DNA from: Lichenostomus cassidix
Lineage: Eukaryota; Chordata; Aves; Passeriformes; Meliphagidae
Assembly (NCBI GenBank): GCA_008360975.2
Contig: CM039210.1
Coordinates: 11,100,293 to 11,164,292, forward strand
Length of the DNA: 64,000 bases
Direction: 5' to 3'
The translations under genes and the position numbers were made by a program. How positions within the stretch are numbered: the stretch's first letter is position 1; every line of letters starts with the position of its first letter. Positions 7,249-17,564 of the stretch are shown here, in pieces. The notes beneath the pieces were generated by a model. It was not told the DNA's origin, did no database searches, and saw only the letters and a program-made list of their open reading frames with translations.

Positions 7249-10040
7249 CCCTGCACATCCAAGGGAATCATATGGACATCGCCAGATTCTAGGATGACTG
7301 TTGCTGCCGTGTAGGCGTTGACTCAGACTGAGCCTTGGGCGCCGTCTCCACATTGACTGGATAGGCCTGTGCTGCCGCCCTGTTCTGGGGGAACTGTCGT
7401 GATGGGGGGCAAATCCCCCTTTTTGCACCCCTCTTCATGTTTCCCGACAGGAGTTGACCATCTACATGGTACTTGGACCTGCAATATTCTGGACAGTGAC
7501 CTGGCCTACCACACCTCCCACACTGAGGAATCCCAGTCCCCGAATTTTTCTTCTGCTTTGATTTGACTCATTTCCATTTGTTCCCAGCTTTGGGCTGGTT
7601 TTGTCCCTGATCAGGGGGGTCCCGACCAGGCGATAGAAATGCAGCCAAGGCAGATTTCCCTGGACTGTGTGCCTGCACCTTAGCGCAGGCTTGTACCATG
7701 TCTGTGACTGAAGGATCCCCTGGTAGGGCATTTATGATCCTTCTACACTCATTGTTGGCATTGTCTCTTGCCAACTGCTTGCACAATATCTGTCTCAATG
7801 TATTATCTTCCACCTGCTTTTCCAAGGCTGCTGCTAGCTTCTCTACAAAGGTCAGGAAAAGCTCAGATTGCCCCTGATGTATTTTTGAATACTGTGTTTG
7901 TGGGGCGATCATCTCCATAGTTTTTCCAATGGCTCCCATACCGAGCTTTTGGGCTTGCTCCAGAATCTGAGGATCCTAAGTAGCTTGGATGTTGGGGTTA
8001 GTGAAATATCCTCTGCCCATAAGGACATCAGCCCCAATCATGCGCCTAGGGTCCTCAGAATGCAAGGACATATTGTCCTTTATCTGTTTTTCAACCATCA
8101 TTCTCCAATTGTTCTCAAAAACTCCGTATTGCACGGGGTGAAACAAGACTTGAGCCAAATATGTGATATCAAATGGAGCAAGCAGATGACTATTTATCAC
8201 TCTAATATTATGCATAACATGTGAAGAAGAGAGCCCATAAGTTGCTACGTTCGTGTAAAGGTAGTTTATGACCTTCCATGCAATGACGTCATGCCTGCTT
8301 TTCACATCCGAGTTCGGGTCAGGCACAAACACAGGAAATGCATGAGCGTCTCCTTGCTTGAAGCTAGTATGAAGCTAGTATCACCTTGACCTGCCGTAGC
8401 AGCTCCACGGCTCCCCCATCATCTTGGCATCCCTAATCTCGCTATAAGGTCCCAGTATCCTGCATCCAGAGCGCCCTGCTTTACTGATTACCAGAAATTC
8501 AGGGAGTCCAGTGGGCGTAATAGCCCCACACTGTTTCGGCGTCTCCAGGGGTTACGCAGAACCCAATGCATTTTTCGCCTCCCCGCCAGCGCAAGCTTTC
8601 GCCCAGGAGTAAGTAACTCCTCTACGTCACTGTCTGAATCGTCAGCGTAGGGTTTGGTATCTACAAGCCCTATGACAAATGACGGGGTCTGGCTGGACGC
8701 AGTTTCAGTGCCGAGTAACGGCACAGTGATGGGGTTGGGGGAGGGGCATGATGACGGCGATACAAGAGCGTCATCAGGTGCGCTCGCCGAGTTCGATGGC
8801 ACAGCATCAGTTAATATCGCTTGCTGCGTCGACACGAAAGCGGCTGGATCAGCGCGCTGTGCCGAGGGTGCATCTGCCACTGAAACCATCAGAGGGGCCG
8901 GTACCTGTCTGTGTCCCAGATTCCCCCGCACTCCCGCCACCATTTCGGGTGCTGCAGTGGCATTGAGCCCAGACACCTTCCAGGGTCTCTGGGCGGGGAC
9001 TTCCGCCCAGGTCTAGCCTGCGTGCTGGAAGTGCTGCGAGCAGATCTCCACCATATCTCGGCGGAATCCGGCCACTTCGGCCAGTAAATCCATTAAAAGC
9101 CGAGATGAAGAGGGCTCATCTGGCAGAGACCCAAAGTCCTGAGTACCTGAGTGAAGGAAGCCTTCCCCGGCAGCGCTTCAGTGGATATGTCAATCAAATC
9201 TCCCAGAACGGAAGCACCGCCCACCAGAGGCTTCTCTTCCAGTTCCTGCACAGGCTGCGAGGCCAGCGCGGCAGCCAGGACCCCTGAATCCGCGGCTGTT
9301 CTGGACGGAACCGGGGTCTGTTGCTGTCCTGCCCATGTCACCGCAGGGCCAGCCATTTCTGCACTCTCAGTCCCTGCCCCCGGGGCAGCCTGCACCAAGG
9401 CCAGGACCTCCAGCAGCGGTCCTCGTGGGGGGAGAAGGGCAGCACCATTTCGCGGAGGCAGAGGGGGGAGAACTCCCCCTGCCGCTGGTGTCTTGGGGCC
9501 AGCCTGTTCTCCCTCTTTCTTCAGCATCTTCGCTAGCTGATCATTTGGGTGGGGGTAACTGTGTAAGGTAAAATCATTTGCAGAATTATACTTGCTCTTT
9601 TTGGACCCATCCACTGCTGACTGGGGGGCCGCGGGGTCAGTCTGGGTCAGGGTTTCCTCTGTGCGGTGCTCGCTGACCGAAAGCAAGGAATCCAGACAGA
9701 GAGCCTCATCCAGCTCTGGAGCGTAAAATTCCTGTCCCCTTAACATGTCCCAGACCGCTCAGCATGTCCGGTGCAAGCGGATGGTTTTCTCGTCTCCAAA
9801 TATCATTTCTTTCCACAAAACCTTCCCCACCTTGAGCCACAAAGAACAGTCCACATCCGTGTCTCAGACTTCTGGGACCCCATTCTCGGCCACCCATGTC
9901 ATTAAAACCCTGGTCAGGTGCTGCTTCCCTGTGACCACTGGATCACACCAGGGGTCCTCCAAGAAAGCTCGCAAAAGTTTGGTTTTTGGCATTGGAGGGT
10001 CCATCTCCATTCTGAAACCAAGCCATGCTGCGTGGCGGGT
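7249..10040 (-). pseudogene. gag: ERV-A gag (matrix, capsid, nucleocapsid), broken
   Basis: Reading leftward: a matrix start near 10037 frameshifted by a 5-nt deletion relative to ERV-E; a Pro/Ala/Ser-rich linker (9746-8488); capsid N-terminal domain (8332-7976); capsid C-terminal domain with the major homology region (7939-7700, QGQSELFLTFVEKLAAAL); and a CCHC zinc knuckle in nucleocapsid near 7500-7540. Several frame changes occur. A short dUTPase segment occupies 7249-7370 beyond the inserted LTR. Gag forms the viral core; this copy cannot. Confidence 0.85.
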
Positions 10041-10085
10041 GGGGGGAGGGGACGGGTGCCGGTGTACCTTTTCGTTGCATGCAGT

Positions 10086-10103
10086 ACCCGTCGGTGGTCA
10101 CCA
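10086..10103 (-). promoter_or_regulatory. Primer-binding site of ERV-A (tRNA-Trp-like)
   Basis: Minus strand TGGTGACCACCGAC starts 2 nt after the LTR. It resembles the tRNA-Trp site used by avian alpharetroviruses, with one inserted base. ERV-E has the same site. Confidence 0.6.
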
Positions 10104-10105
10104 GA

Positions 10106-10377
10106 TGTCGCTGTTGGACCGTTAGCGGAGTGAAGAGGCAAGTCCTTTCGAGTGGTAGACAGAACTAACTTTATTTAAAAATTAACCATTTATATACACA
10201 TCAGAGGGCCGTTCGGATTGGACCAACAATCATCTGCCCCCAGGGATTGATTGGCCCAGGCGTTTGACCGCCTGTATCCAAAAGGCTGTTTCAATAACAT
10301 GAAACTTTTATCTTTATTTATAAAACATAGACGAAGAAGAGAAAAATTCCTATGGGAAAGGTTTCTGTGCTGCCACA
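10106..10377 (-). repeat. 5' LTR of ERV-A
   Basis: 272 bp. On the minus strand it begins TGTGGCAGCACAG and ends CCAACAGCGACA. A TATA-like TATATAAA and an AATAAA are present in the minus-strand sense. By hand it differs from the ERV-E 5' LTR at about 8% of positions. Its right edge abuts minisatellite. Confidence 0.9.
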
Positions 10378-11474
10378 CCTCTCTGTGCTAGGTCTCTGCG
10401 CTCCGTCTCTTTGCTTGGTCTCTGCGCACCATCTCTGCGCCCTATCTCTGTGCACCATCTCTGTGCTCAGTCCCTGTGCTCTGTCCCTTTGCTCTGTCTA
10501 TGTATGCCATGCCTGTGACCCGTCCCTCTGCTCTGTCCCGGTGCTCCGTCTCTGTGCTCTCTCTTCTCTCTGCTCCGTCTCTGTGCTCAGTCTCTGTGCT
10601 TGGTCTCTGTGCTCGGTCTCATCTCTGTGCTCTGTCTTGAGGCTCTGTCTCTTTTCTCCATCTCTGTGCTTCGTCCCTGTGCTCTCTCTCCTCTCTATTC
10701 TAGCTTTCTGTGCTCAGTCCCTGTGCTCTCCCTAATCTTTGTGTACAGTCTCTGTGCTCGATCTCTCTGCTCTGTCTCAGTTCTGTGTCTCAGTGCTCCG
10801 TCTAGGTGCTCTGTCTCTGTGCTTGATCCCCGTGTTCTCTCCCCTCTCTGTCCTCCGTTCCTGTGCTCAGTCTCTGTGCTCCATTTCTGTGCTCCATCTG
10901 TGTGCTCCATCGCTGTGTTCTGTCACTGTGTTCCGTCACTGTGCTCTGTGCTTCCTCTCTACTGTGTTCCATCTCTGCGCTCGGTCTCTGCGCTCGGTCT
11001 CTGCACTCGGTCTATGTGCTCTCCCCTCTCTGTGCTGCGTCTTGATGCTCTCTTTTCACTGTCTCTGTGCTTCGTCCCTGTGCTCTCTCTTCTCATTTCT
11101 AGGTCTCTGTGCTCAGTCTCTGTGCTCTCCCTAATCTCTGTGCTCAATCTCTCTGCTCTGTCTCTGTGCAATGTCTCAGTGCTCTGTCTAGGTGCTCTGT
11201 CTCTGTGCTCCGTCCCCGTGTTCTCCCCTCTCTGTCCTCCGTCCCTGTGCTCAGTCCCTGTGTTCTCTCTCCTCTCTGCACTCGTTGTCTGTGCCCTGTC
11301 ACTGTGCTCGGTCTCTGTGTTCAGTCCCCTGCTCTCTCTCCTCTTTGTGCTTCATGTTTGTGACCCATCCCTCTGCTTCCTCTCGGTTCTCCGTCTCTGT
11401 GCTCAGTTTTTGTGCTCCGTTTCTGTGCTCACTCTCTGTGCTTGGTTTCTGTGCTCCGTCTCTCTGCTTGGTCC
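10378..11474. repeat. 13-bp minisatellite, block 1
   Basis: Degenerate tandem repeat, consensus CTCTGTGCTCNGT (13 bp), with frequent CCCTG variants and CTCTCTCCTCTCTG interruptions. It has few stops, so long spurious open frames appear on both strands. Pure C/T/G on this strand apart from the NG position. Confidence 0.95.
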
Positions 11475-12173
11475 TGTTACAAATGGAGACAGGAGCTTAG
11501 ATGAATTTCTGCCTTTTTCCCAGGCCTTTAGCAACAGGCAGTAGCTCTTAATGGGATTTCCAGCACCCCAAGACTCAGTCTTGTTCACAAGTTCTTTAAT
11601 TAATGGCCAATTAGGTCTAATATGACATAAATTATCATTTATTAGATACAGAAAATAACAGACATAGGACTTAGGACAAAACTACATACTACACAGGAAT
11701 AAAATAAAAGAAAAACTACTAGTAGCTAAAAATGCAGCATGCGAAAAGGTACCTATTATTACAGCTAGCAAGAAATAATATAACTTAGGAACCAAATGTA
11801 TCTAACTAGCACCAATTTGGTTGTGAAGTATACCTCAAAATCCTTTCACTCAATCCCCAGGAAAGTAACCAGCAGAGCCTGGGTCCAGACTCCGGGGAAA
11901 AGTTCTTGCTCATTTCCAGAGTGCGTGTAGGAGACTTCTACCTCTGTGATATTTCGTGTGTCTTTTATAGTGTAAAAGTGTGTCTTTCAGTCAAATAGTT
12001 ATTCTTTTAATCTCTTTTCACATCTGCTCTCCATACCAAGATATGGATTCTGTGTGGGAAGCACCAGACTCTCGGGCACCAAGAGATAAGCCCTTGCTGG
12101 ACTTTTGACCCACCTTGAGTTTATCTTATGCACCAGCCATGTGTTAGAGGGAGAGGGGGGATGTCCTGCCACA
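11475..12173 (+). mobile_element. LTR in minisatellite, copy 1
   Basis: 699 bp starting TGTTACAAATGG and ending CCTGCCACA, with 5-bp duplication GGTCC at 11470-11474 and 12174-12178. It is a clean insertion into the minisatellite, homologous in inverted orientation to 12994-13725. The class is uncertain; a 5-bp duplication fits ERVL-like elements. Confidence 0.85.
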
Positions 12174-12993
12174 GGTCCCTGTGCTCGGCCTCTGTGCTCC
12201 ATCTCCGTGCCCTCACTCTGTCTTGGTGCTGCGTCTCGGTGTTGTGTCCCTGTGCTCCATCCCTGTTCTCTCTCTCTCCTCTCTGCGCTCGTTCTCTGTG
12301 CCCTGTCGCTGTGCTTCCTCTCGGTTTTCCTTCTCTGTGTTCCCTCTCTGTGCTCGGTTTCTGTGCTCCCTCTCTGTGCTTCGTCTCGGTTCTCTCTCTC
12401 CTCTCTGTGCTCCCTCTCTATGCCCCCTATCAGGTTTCAGTGCCTGTGCTCCGTGTCTGTGCTTTGTCCCTGTGCTCTGTCTCTGTGCTCTGTCTTGGTA
12501 CTCTCTCCCCACTCTGTGTTCAAACTCTGTGCTCCATCGCTGTTCACTGTCTGTGTGCTCTGTCTCTGTGCTCTTCTTCTCTTCTCTTCTCTTCTCTTCT
12601 CTTCTCTTCTCTTCTCTTCTCTCCGTCTCTGTCTCCATCCTTCTCTTTGTGCTCTGTCTCTGTGCTCTCTCCTCTCTCTGTGCCCTGTCTCTGTGCTCAG
12701 TCCCTGATCTCTGTCCCTGTGCTCTCTCTCTTCTCTGGGCTCAGTTACTGTGCTCGGTCCCTATGCTCGGTCCCTATTCTCGGTCCCTGTGTACGGTCGC
12801 TTTGCTTGGTCCCTGTGTTTGGTCCCTGCTCTCGGTCCCTATGCTAGTTCAAATGTGCTCCATCTCTGTGCTCGATCGCTGTGCTCTGTCTTTGTGCTCT
12901 CTCTCCTCTCTGTGCTCTCTCTCCTCTCTGTGATCCGTCTCTGTTCTCCCTCCTCTCTGTACTCTGTCTTTTTGCTCGCTTTCCTCTGTATGC
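12174..12993. repeat. 13-bp minisatellite, block 2
   Basis: Same repeat as block 1, enclosed by two inverted LTR copies. It contains a pure (CTTCT)n pentanucleotide run at about 12583-12622. Confidence 0.95.
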
Positions 12994-13725
12994 TGTTATG
13001 ACAGGACGTCCCCCCTCTCCCCTCTCTCCTTCTGCTTTGTGGCAGAACACAGATAACTCCAGTGGGGTCAGAAGCCCAGCAGGAGGTTATCTCGTGACGC
13101 CTGAAGGCCTGAGACCTCTAACCTTGAATTCATAAAGAGAGGATGTGAAAAAAGAAACAAAGAAATCAGTACATGACCAAAAAGCACGCTTTAACAACTA
13201 TAAATTCTCACAAAAATATCCCAGAGGTAGAGGTTTCCTACACACACTCTGAAGATGTGTGAAGACCTTCTCCCCAGAGGCTGGACACAGACTCTGTGGT
13301 TACTTTCCTGGGAATTGTGTGAAAGGATTCCGAAGTATATTTCACCCCCAATCGGCTGGTAAGATACATGGAGTTCCTAAGTTATATTATTCTTGCAGCC
13401 TGTTAATAAGAATAGGTACCTTTCCATAAATTGCAATATTAGCTATCAGTAGTTTGCAATAATCTTATTTAATAATTGCAGTGTTAGCTATTTTGTAGTT
13501 TTTGCAATTTCTGTGTAAATTTGTCCTAAGTCTTTATGTCTGTCATTTTCTGTGTCTAATAAATACTAATTTATATCATATTAGACTAATCGGCCATTAT
13601 CAAAGAACCTTGCGAATGAGACCAAGTCTTGGTGTGCTAGCCACCCTAATAAAAGTTACTGCCTGTTGCTAGAAGCCTGAGCAAACAGCAAAAACTCATA
13701 AAACTCCTGTCTCCCATGCATGACA
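12994..13725 (-). mobile_element. LTR in minisatellite, copy 2 (inverted)
   Basis: 732 bp. The reverse complement begins TGTCATGCATGGGAGACAGG and matches the start of copy 1, and it ends CTGTCATAACA. AATAAA-like signals occur. Unlike copy 1 I see no matching target duplication (flanks TATGC and GCTCT), so rearrangement after insertion is possible. Confidence 0.8.
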
Positions 13726-14838
13726 GCTCTGTCTCTGTGTCCTCTCTTTTCTCTGTGCTGTATCCCTTAGCTCCGCCCCTGTGCTTTGTCTCTGTGCTTC
13801 ATCCCTGTGCTCCATCCCTGTGCTCAGTCCCTGTTCTCCATCCTTTTGCTCTCTCTCCTCTCTCTGCTCTATCCCTGTGCTCGGTCCCTGTGATCATTTC
13901 TGTTCTCTGTCCCTGTGCTCTCAGTCCGTCTCTGCTCGGTCTCTATGCTTGTCCCCTATGCTCAGTCCATGAGCTCTGTCCGTGTGCTCTCTGTTCACTC
14001 TCTTCTCTGTCCCTGTGCTCTCTCACCTCTTTGTTCTCAGTCCCTGTGCTTGGTCCCTGTGCTGCCTATCTGTGCTCCGTCTCTGTGCTCCGTCCCTGTG
14101 CTCCATCCCTGTGCTCTGTCCCGGTGCTCCGTCCCTGTGCTCTCTCTCCTCTCTGTGCTACATCCTTGTGCTCTCTTCCCTCTCTGTATTTGGTCTCTGT
14201 ATTCAGTCTCTGCGCTCAGTCTCTGAGGTCAATCTGTGTGTTCATTCCCTGCACTCGGTCCCTGCACTCTGTCCCTGTGCTCTCTCTCAACTCTATGCTC
14301 TGTCCCTGTGCTCTCTCTCCTTGCTGTGCTCTGTCTTTGTGCTCGGTCTCTGTTCTTGGCCTCTGCGCTTGGTGTCTGCGCTCGATCCCTGCGCTCATTC
14401 CTGGTGTTCCATCTCTGTGCTCTGTCCCTATGCTCTCTGTCTTCTCTCTGTGCTCAATCCATTTGCTCTCTCTCCTCCCTGTGCTCCGTCCCTGTGCCCT
14501 GTCTCTGTGTTTCGTCTTTGAGCTTTCTCTCCTCTCTGTACTCGGTTTCTGTCTCACTCTCCTCCCTGTTCTCCATCTCTGTGTTCTCTCTTTTCTCTTT
14601 GCTGCGTCACTGTGCTCCATCCCTGTGCTCTTGCTCCATCTCTGTGCTCCGTCCCTGTTCTTTGTCCCTGTGCTCCGTCCCTGTGCCCTGTCCCTGTGTT
14701 CTTTCTCCTTTCTGTGCATGGTGTCTGGTCTTGGTCCTGTGCTCGGTCTGTATTTTTGGTCCTTTGCTCTCACTCCATCTCTGTGCTCAGTCCCTGTGCT
14801 CTTTCTCCTCTCTGTGCTCTGTCTCTTTGCTCTGTCCC
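13726..14838. repeat. 13-bp minisatellite, block 3
   Basis: Continuation of the CTCTGTGCTCNGT array with more CCCTGTGCTC variants. It ends exactly at the ERV-C LTR. Long open frames here are repeat artefacts. Confidence 0.95.
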
Positions 14839-15418
14839 TGTGATTTAAGGGGCTTGCAGTTGGATAGTAATTTACTAGGAGCTGCTAGCTAAAAACAATA
14901 TATCACTTGCTTAATGGTTTTTGTGCTTGCCAAGCAGAAAGGGAGGATACAGAAAGAAATGCCTGATCATTCATAAAGTTAAACCACTGTGACTGAACAT
15001 CCTGCTTTTGGACCCCAGAACCGGCTCAAAGTAGCTCTAAGGTTTGGACTTGGGCCAGGAACTTGGGGAGCATGCGCAAGGAGACAGGGTGAAGAGCTCA
15101 TCCAGAGGAATACTCCGGTTACTGCCTTCCAAAACCCTCAAAGCCCACTGACTCAATCAATCAAGTGGCACTGTGCAAGCATATTTAAATTAACTTTGAA
15201 CTTCTTATAATATGAAGCGGGGATAGGTAATGAATATGTATAAGGGCATTGTGTAACTTCATGCATATGTAACCCGTAACCTGATATAAACCAAGTGAAG
15301 TGCTGCTGAAGCGTGCATGCTTTCGGACGGGCTACCTCCCCCCCATGCACCTCCAGCGCTGGAATAATCGCATACCTACTTCATAACTTTTTGAATTGCA
15401 GAGTCTATCTGCACCTCA
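14839..15418 (+). repeat. Putative 5' LTR of ERV-C
   Basis: Starts TGTGATTTAAGG at the satellite boundary and ends CACCTCA just before the primer site. A TATA-like GATATAAACC lies near 15285. No classical AATAAA is seen. With no second LTR in view the exact 3' edge is provisional. Confidence 0.65.
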
Positions 15419-15421
15419 ATT

Positions 15422-15439
15422 TGGCACCCAGATGGGACA
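15422..15439 (+). promoter_or_regulatory. Putative primer-binding site of ERV-C
   Basis: TGGCACCCAGATGGGAC follows the LTR by 3 nt. It has the expected TGG start, but I cannot assign the tRNA. Confidence 0.5.
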
Positions 15440-15912
15440 AAGTCTGCCTGGATGCCGGATCGACTGAGGGCCTGACATCCTAAGCGCACCCCAGGATTTT
15501 CCTGGAGGAGCTTCGCTCTTTGGGCACTCACTGCAGGGGCAGACAATGACCATCTGATATGGCAGAGAAACAGTATGTTTTGGGTATAGGGAAGCCTGTA
15601 AGTCCTATACACGTGGCTAGAGCTGCTGATAAGTCACAGAGAGATGTCTCTCCGCCCAGCCTTGTCCCTGAGTGGGTTAAGTTTGCAAGCAACTGGCTAA
15701 GGGAACCAGGAACCTGTGGGGTAATTCGCTATCCTTAGCTTGCAAAGGGGGAATTCGCTGGCCGATGGAGTGGCCCACTAGCGATCCTGGGGGTGGATTA
15801 AGTTAATCCTGAGAGAAACTATTTTGAACTGCTGCTAACACCTGTGTTTGTGTGTTTGTGAGTGTGTGTATGAGACGCAGACTAGATAGTCTGGATCTGC
15901 AAAGTGAGTGGG

Positions 15913-16296
15913 TGTAGAAGAATGGCTATATTCCCAGGGTCACATAGATGTAATGTACGTGCACAATCCAGCCTTTGTGAACCATCTTGAAATGTCCTTC
16001 CCAGGAGATAAAGAAAAACAGGAGCCAAGAATGTGAACAACATAGAAGAATTAAAAACAAGATAGGGAAATCACACGGGCAGGACTTTAGCTGATGCTAG
16101 TAGATTGTGGTTAGAAACTTACAGCCAATTAGCAAGCTAGATTAGGCATGTGAGCGCAAGCAAATAACCAATCATGTATACCAGTGTGTCGCGTGAACAG
16201 TGCTTTTGTCTATAATAATGCTTGTTTCATAAGAATAAACGAAATAGCACCAATACCTCTATGAGTGCGGGTGCTATATTCGGGTGACTCTCCACA
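15913..16296 (+). mobile_element. Solo LTR in ERV-C leader
   Basis: 384 bp, TGTAGAAG...CTCCACA, with a perfect 6-bp duplication AGTGGG at 15907-15912 and 16297-16302. A TATA-like CTATAATAA and AATAAA in AGAATAAACG fit plus orientation. Confidence 0.9.
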
Positions 16297-16738
16297 AGTG
16301 GGGGTCTTTTTAACCACAGTTTCAGATCTCCGCGAGGGGACTGGCTGGTGAAGAGATGAAGGGAGTGTTTTAATAAAGCTGGAATGAATGTTTGGTTATG
16401 GTTATGGTTGGGAATTATTAGCTTTAGTGTATTAGTGTTTGGTATTGGAATTTTTGTTGCAATTTGTTTCTGTGGTTGTAAGAAGCGTTTTCTGTGCTGT
16501 GGTAAGTGTATGCCGTGTGTGCTTGTTTGAAATTATTATAAAGCTTTGTGTGAGTGTATGTTGTTGATTGAAACTGTAGCGGTGAATAAAGAAAGGAGAA
16601 ATTAACACTGTGGCTAATCAGAGAACACTGCCCCTCCCCCGGTGGCTATATCAAAGGAGCATAGCCCCCAGACCTTTGGCTTTATGTGGATGTAGCACAG
16701 CAATCGCACCACAGCATGATTAGTGGGTTTTAACATAG

Positions 16739-17029
16739 TGCCGGTTTTGTGAACTCAGGAAATATTTTCCTTCCACCGAGACCAAGCTGCTAGAAGAATG
16801 TGTGGATTGTAGAGAAAATAAAGGTTGGAGCATTATAAAGGTTGTGTGTAGACAAAAACACCAAGTCCCTTTTTTTAGAGATGCAATTTTAGAAGAATAT
16901 TGGGAATATTGGGTTAATCTATTTTGTGAAAAAAGACTTAAAAGAAAAAAAAGAGTAGAAAGGCAAGGCATAGGGAGAGGGCATACAAAGAGTGGCTGGT
17001 TAACTATACAGGTGACTTGGAGTGGGTAA
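16739..17029 (+). pseudogene. ERV-C pre-gag frame 1: CX2C pairs and a basic stretch
   Basis: A 96-codon stretch open between stops, without a usable ATG. It starts with CRFC (residues 1-4) and has CVDC at 21-24, giving CX2C-X16-CX2C, as in small zinc-binding proteins. Further on are an aromatic acidic segment (EEYWEYWVNLF) and a basic run (KRLKRKKRVER). A frame shifted by one reads on as protein-like sequence (AYKEWLVNYTGDLEW) to about 17053, so an indel may have broken a longer gene. Simple gammaretroviruses have no gene here; epsilonretroviruses do carry one upstream of gag. I do not recognise the protein. Confidence 0.45.
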
Positions 17030-17061
17030 CACAATATTTAAGTGAAGTTTAGATTGCAAAA

Positions 17062-17268
17062 ATGACTAGACAGATAAAAGGAGCCCCCCTTCCTCAGTGG
17101 TTTGGTTTAGACCCCTGGGACTTTGTGCATGAAGAACAGTTTACCCAGGAAGGGGCATACCGATCGCCTGCAGGGAAACTTTTGCCTTTAGATTGGGAAC
17201 AGCCTAGAGTTGAAGATTTAGACAAAAAATTTTCTGAGTATACCGTGTTTAGAGTGCAGGTGCACTAG
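17062..17268 (+). CDS. ERV-C pre-gag frame 2 (68 residues), unrecognised
   Basis: Starts at an ATG (MTRQIKGAPLPQWF) and has balanced, protein-like composition with Trp/Asp/Glu residues (GLDPWDFVHEE). It ends at TAG 17266-17268, beyond which the same frame stays open to about 17418. It overlaps frame 3 in another phase. It may be the N-terminal part of an accessory protein whose C-terminal part is frame 3. No family recognised. Confidence 0.4.
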   Translation: MTRQIKGAPLPQWFGLDPWDFVHEEQFTQEGAYRSPAGKLLPLDWEQPRVEDLDKKFSEYTVFRVQVH

Positions 17269-17497
17269 AAACCCAAACTCGACCAGTGGATGTCACGCAG
17301 CTTGGGCTCTGATACAGTGTATAACGTGTTCTCTGAGGTGGTATTGCTGGACCAGGATCTGGGAGAGAACTTGCCCCAGGTGCCCCCTACTAGAATCAGA
17401 AGAAACATTTAGTGATTTTAAGATAATTAAATTGGTGTGTGGCAGAGAGAGACTGATCCCAGAAACATGGAGAGTGTGGGAAGAAAATTGGGAATAG
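17222..17497 (+). pseudogene. ERV-C pre-gag frame 3: cysteine-rich
   Basis: 91 codons open between stops, no ATG. The first half holds about ten cysteines, several as CX2C or CXC (CLECRC, QCITC, TCPRC), interspersed with Trp. The second half is charged (LLESEETFSDFKII, then RERLIPETWRVWEENWE). It ends 68 nt before the gag ATG at 17565. It overlaps frame 2 near a run of six A and four T where an indel is likely. The cysteine pattern suggests metal binding; no named family is claimed. Confidence 0.45.
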
Positions 17498-17564
17498 ACT
17501 ATTAAAGAGTGTAAGAGAAGGTTTGCGTGGAAACAAGATAAGAGAGAGAGAAAAAGTAGATAAG

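Larger units (their letters stand above)
215..10377 (-). mobile_element. ERV-A: betaretrovirus-like provirus, minus strand, 3' end off-window
   Basis: Reading right to left the element has a 5' LTR (10106-10377), a tRNA-Trp-like primer site, gag (matrix, capsid, CCHC nucleocapsid), dUTPase-protease, reverse transcriptase with YMDD, and RNase H. The order and the dUTPase-protease unit are typical of class II (ERVK/beta) elements. It is interrupted by an LTR at 1-214, by ERV-B at 366-4694 and by an LTR at 6788-7248. Several frameshifts and stops make it coding-dead. ERV-E (42906-56360) is a sister copy that supplies the empty sites. Its right flank is minisatellite. Confidence 0.9.

Noticed and set aside
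10600..14843. Several open frames of 200-375 codons rich in Ser, Leu, Cys and Val
   Set aside because: They lie in the 13-bp minisatellite, whose unit lacks stop codons in several frames. Frames are open on both strands and follow the repeat period.
17210..17240. Programmed frameshifting between ERV-C pre-gag frames 2 and 3 at the A6T4 run
   Set aside because: The phase change needed is +1 and the run does not fit the X-XXY-YYZ slippery heptamer. An indel is simpler.
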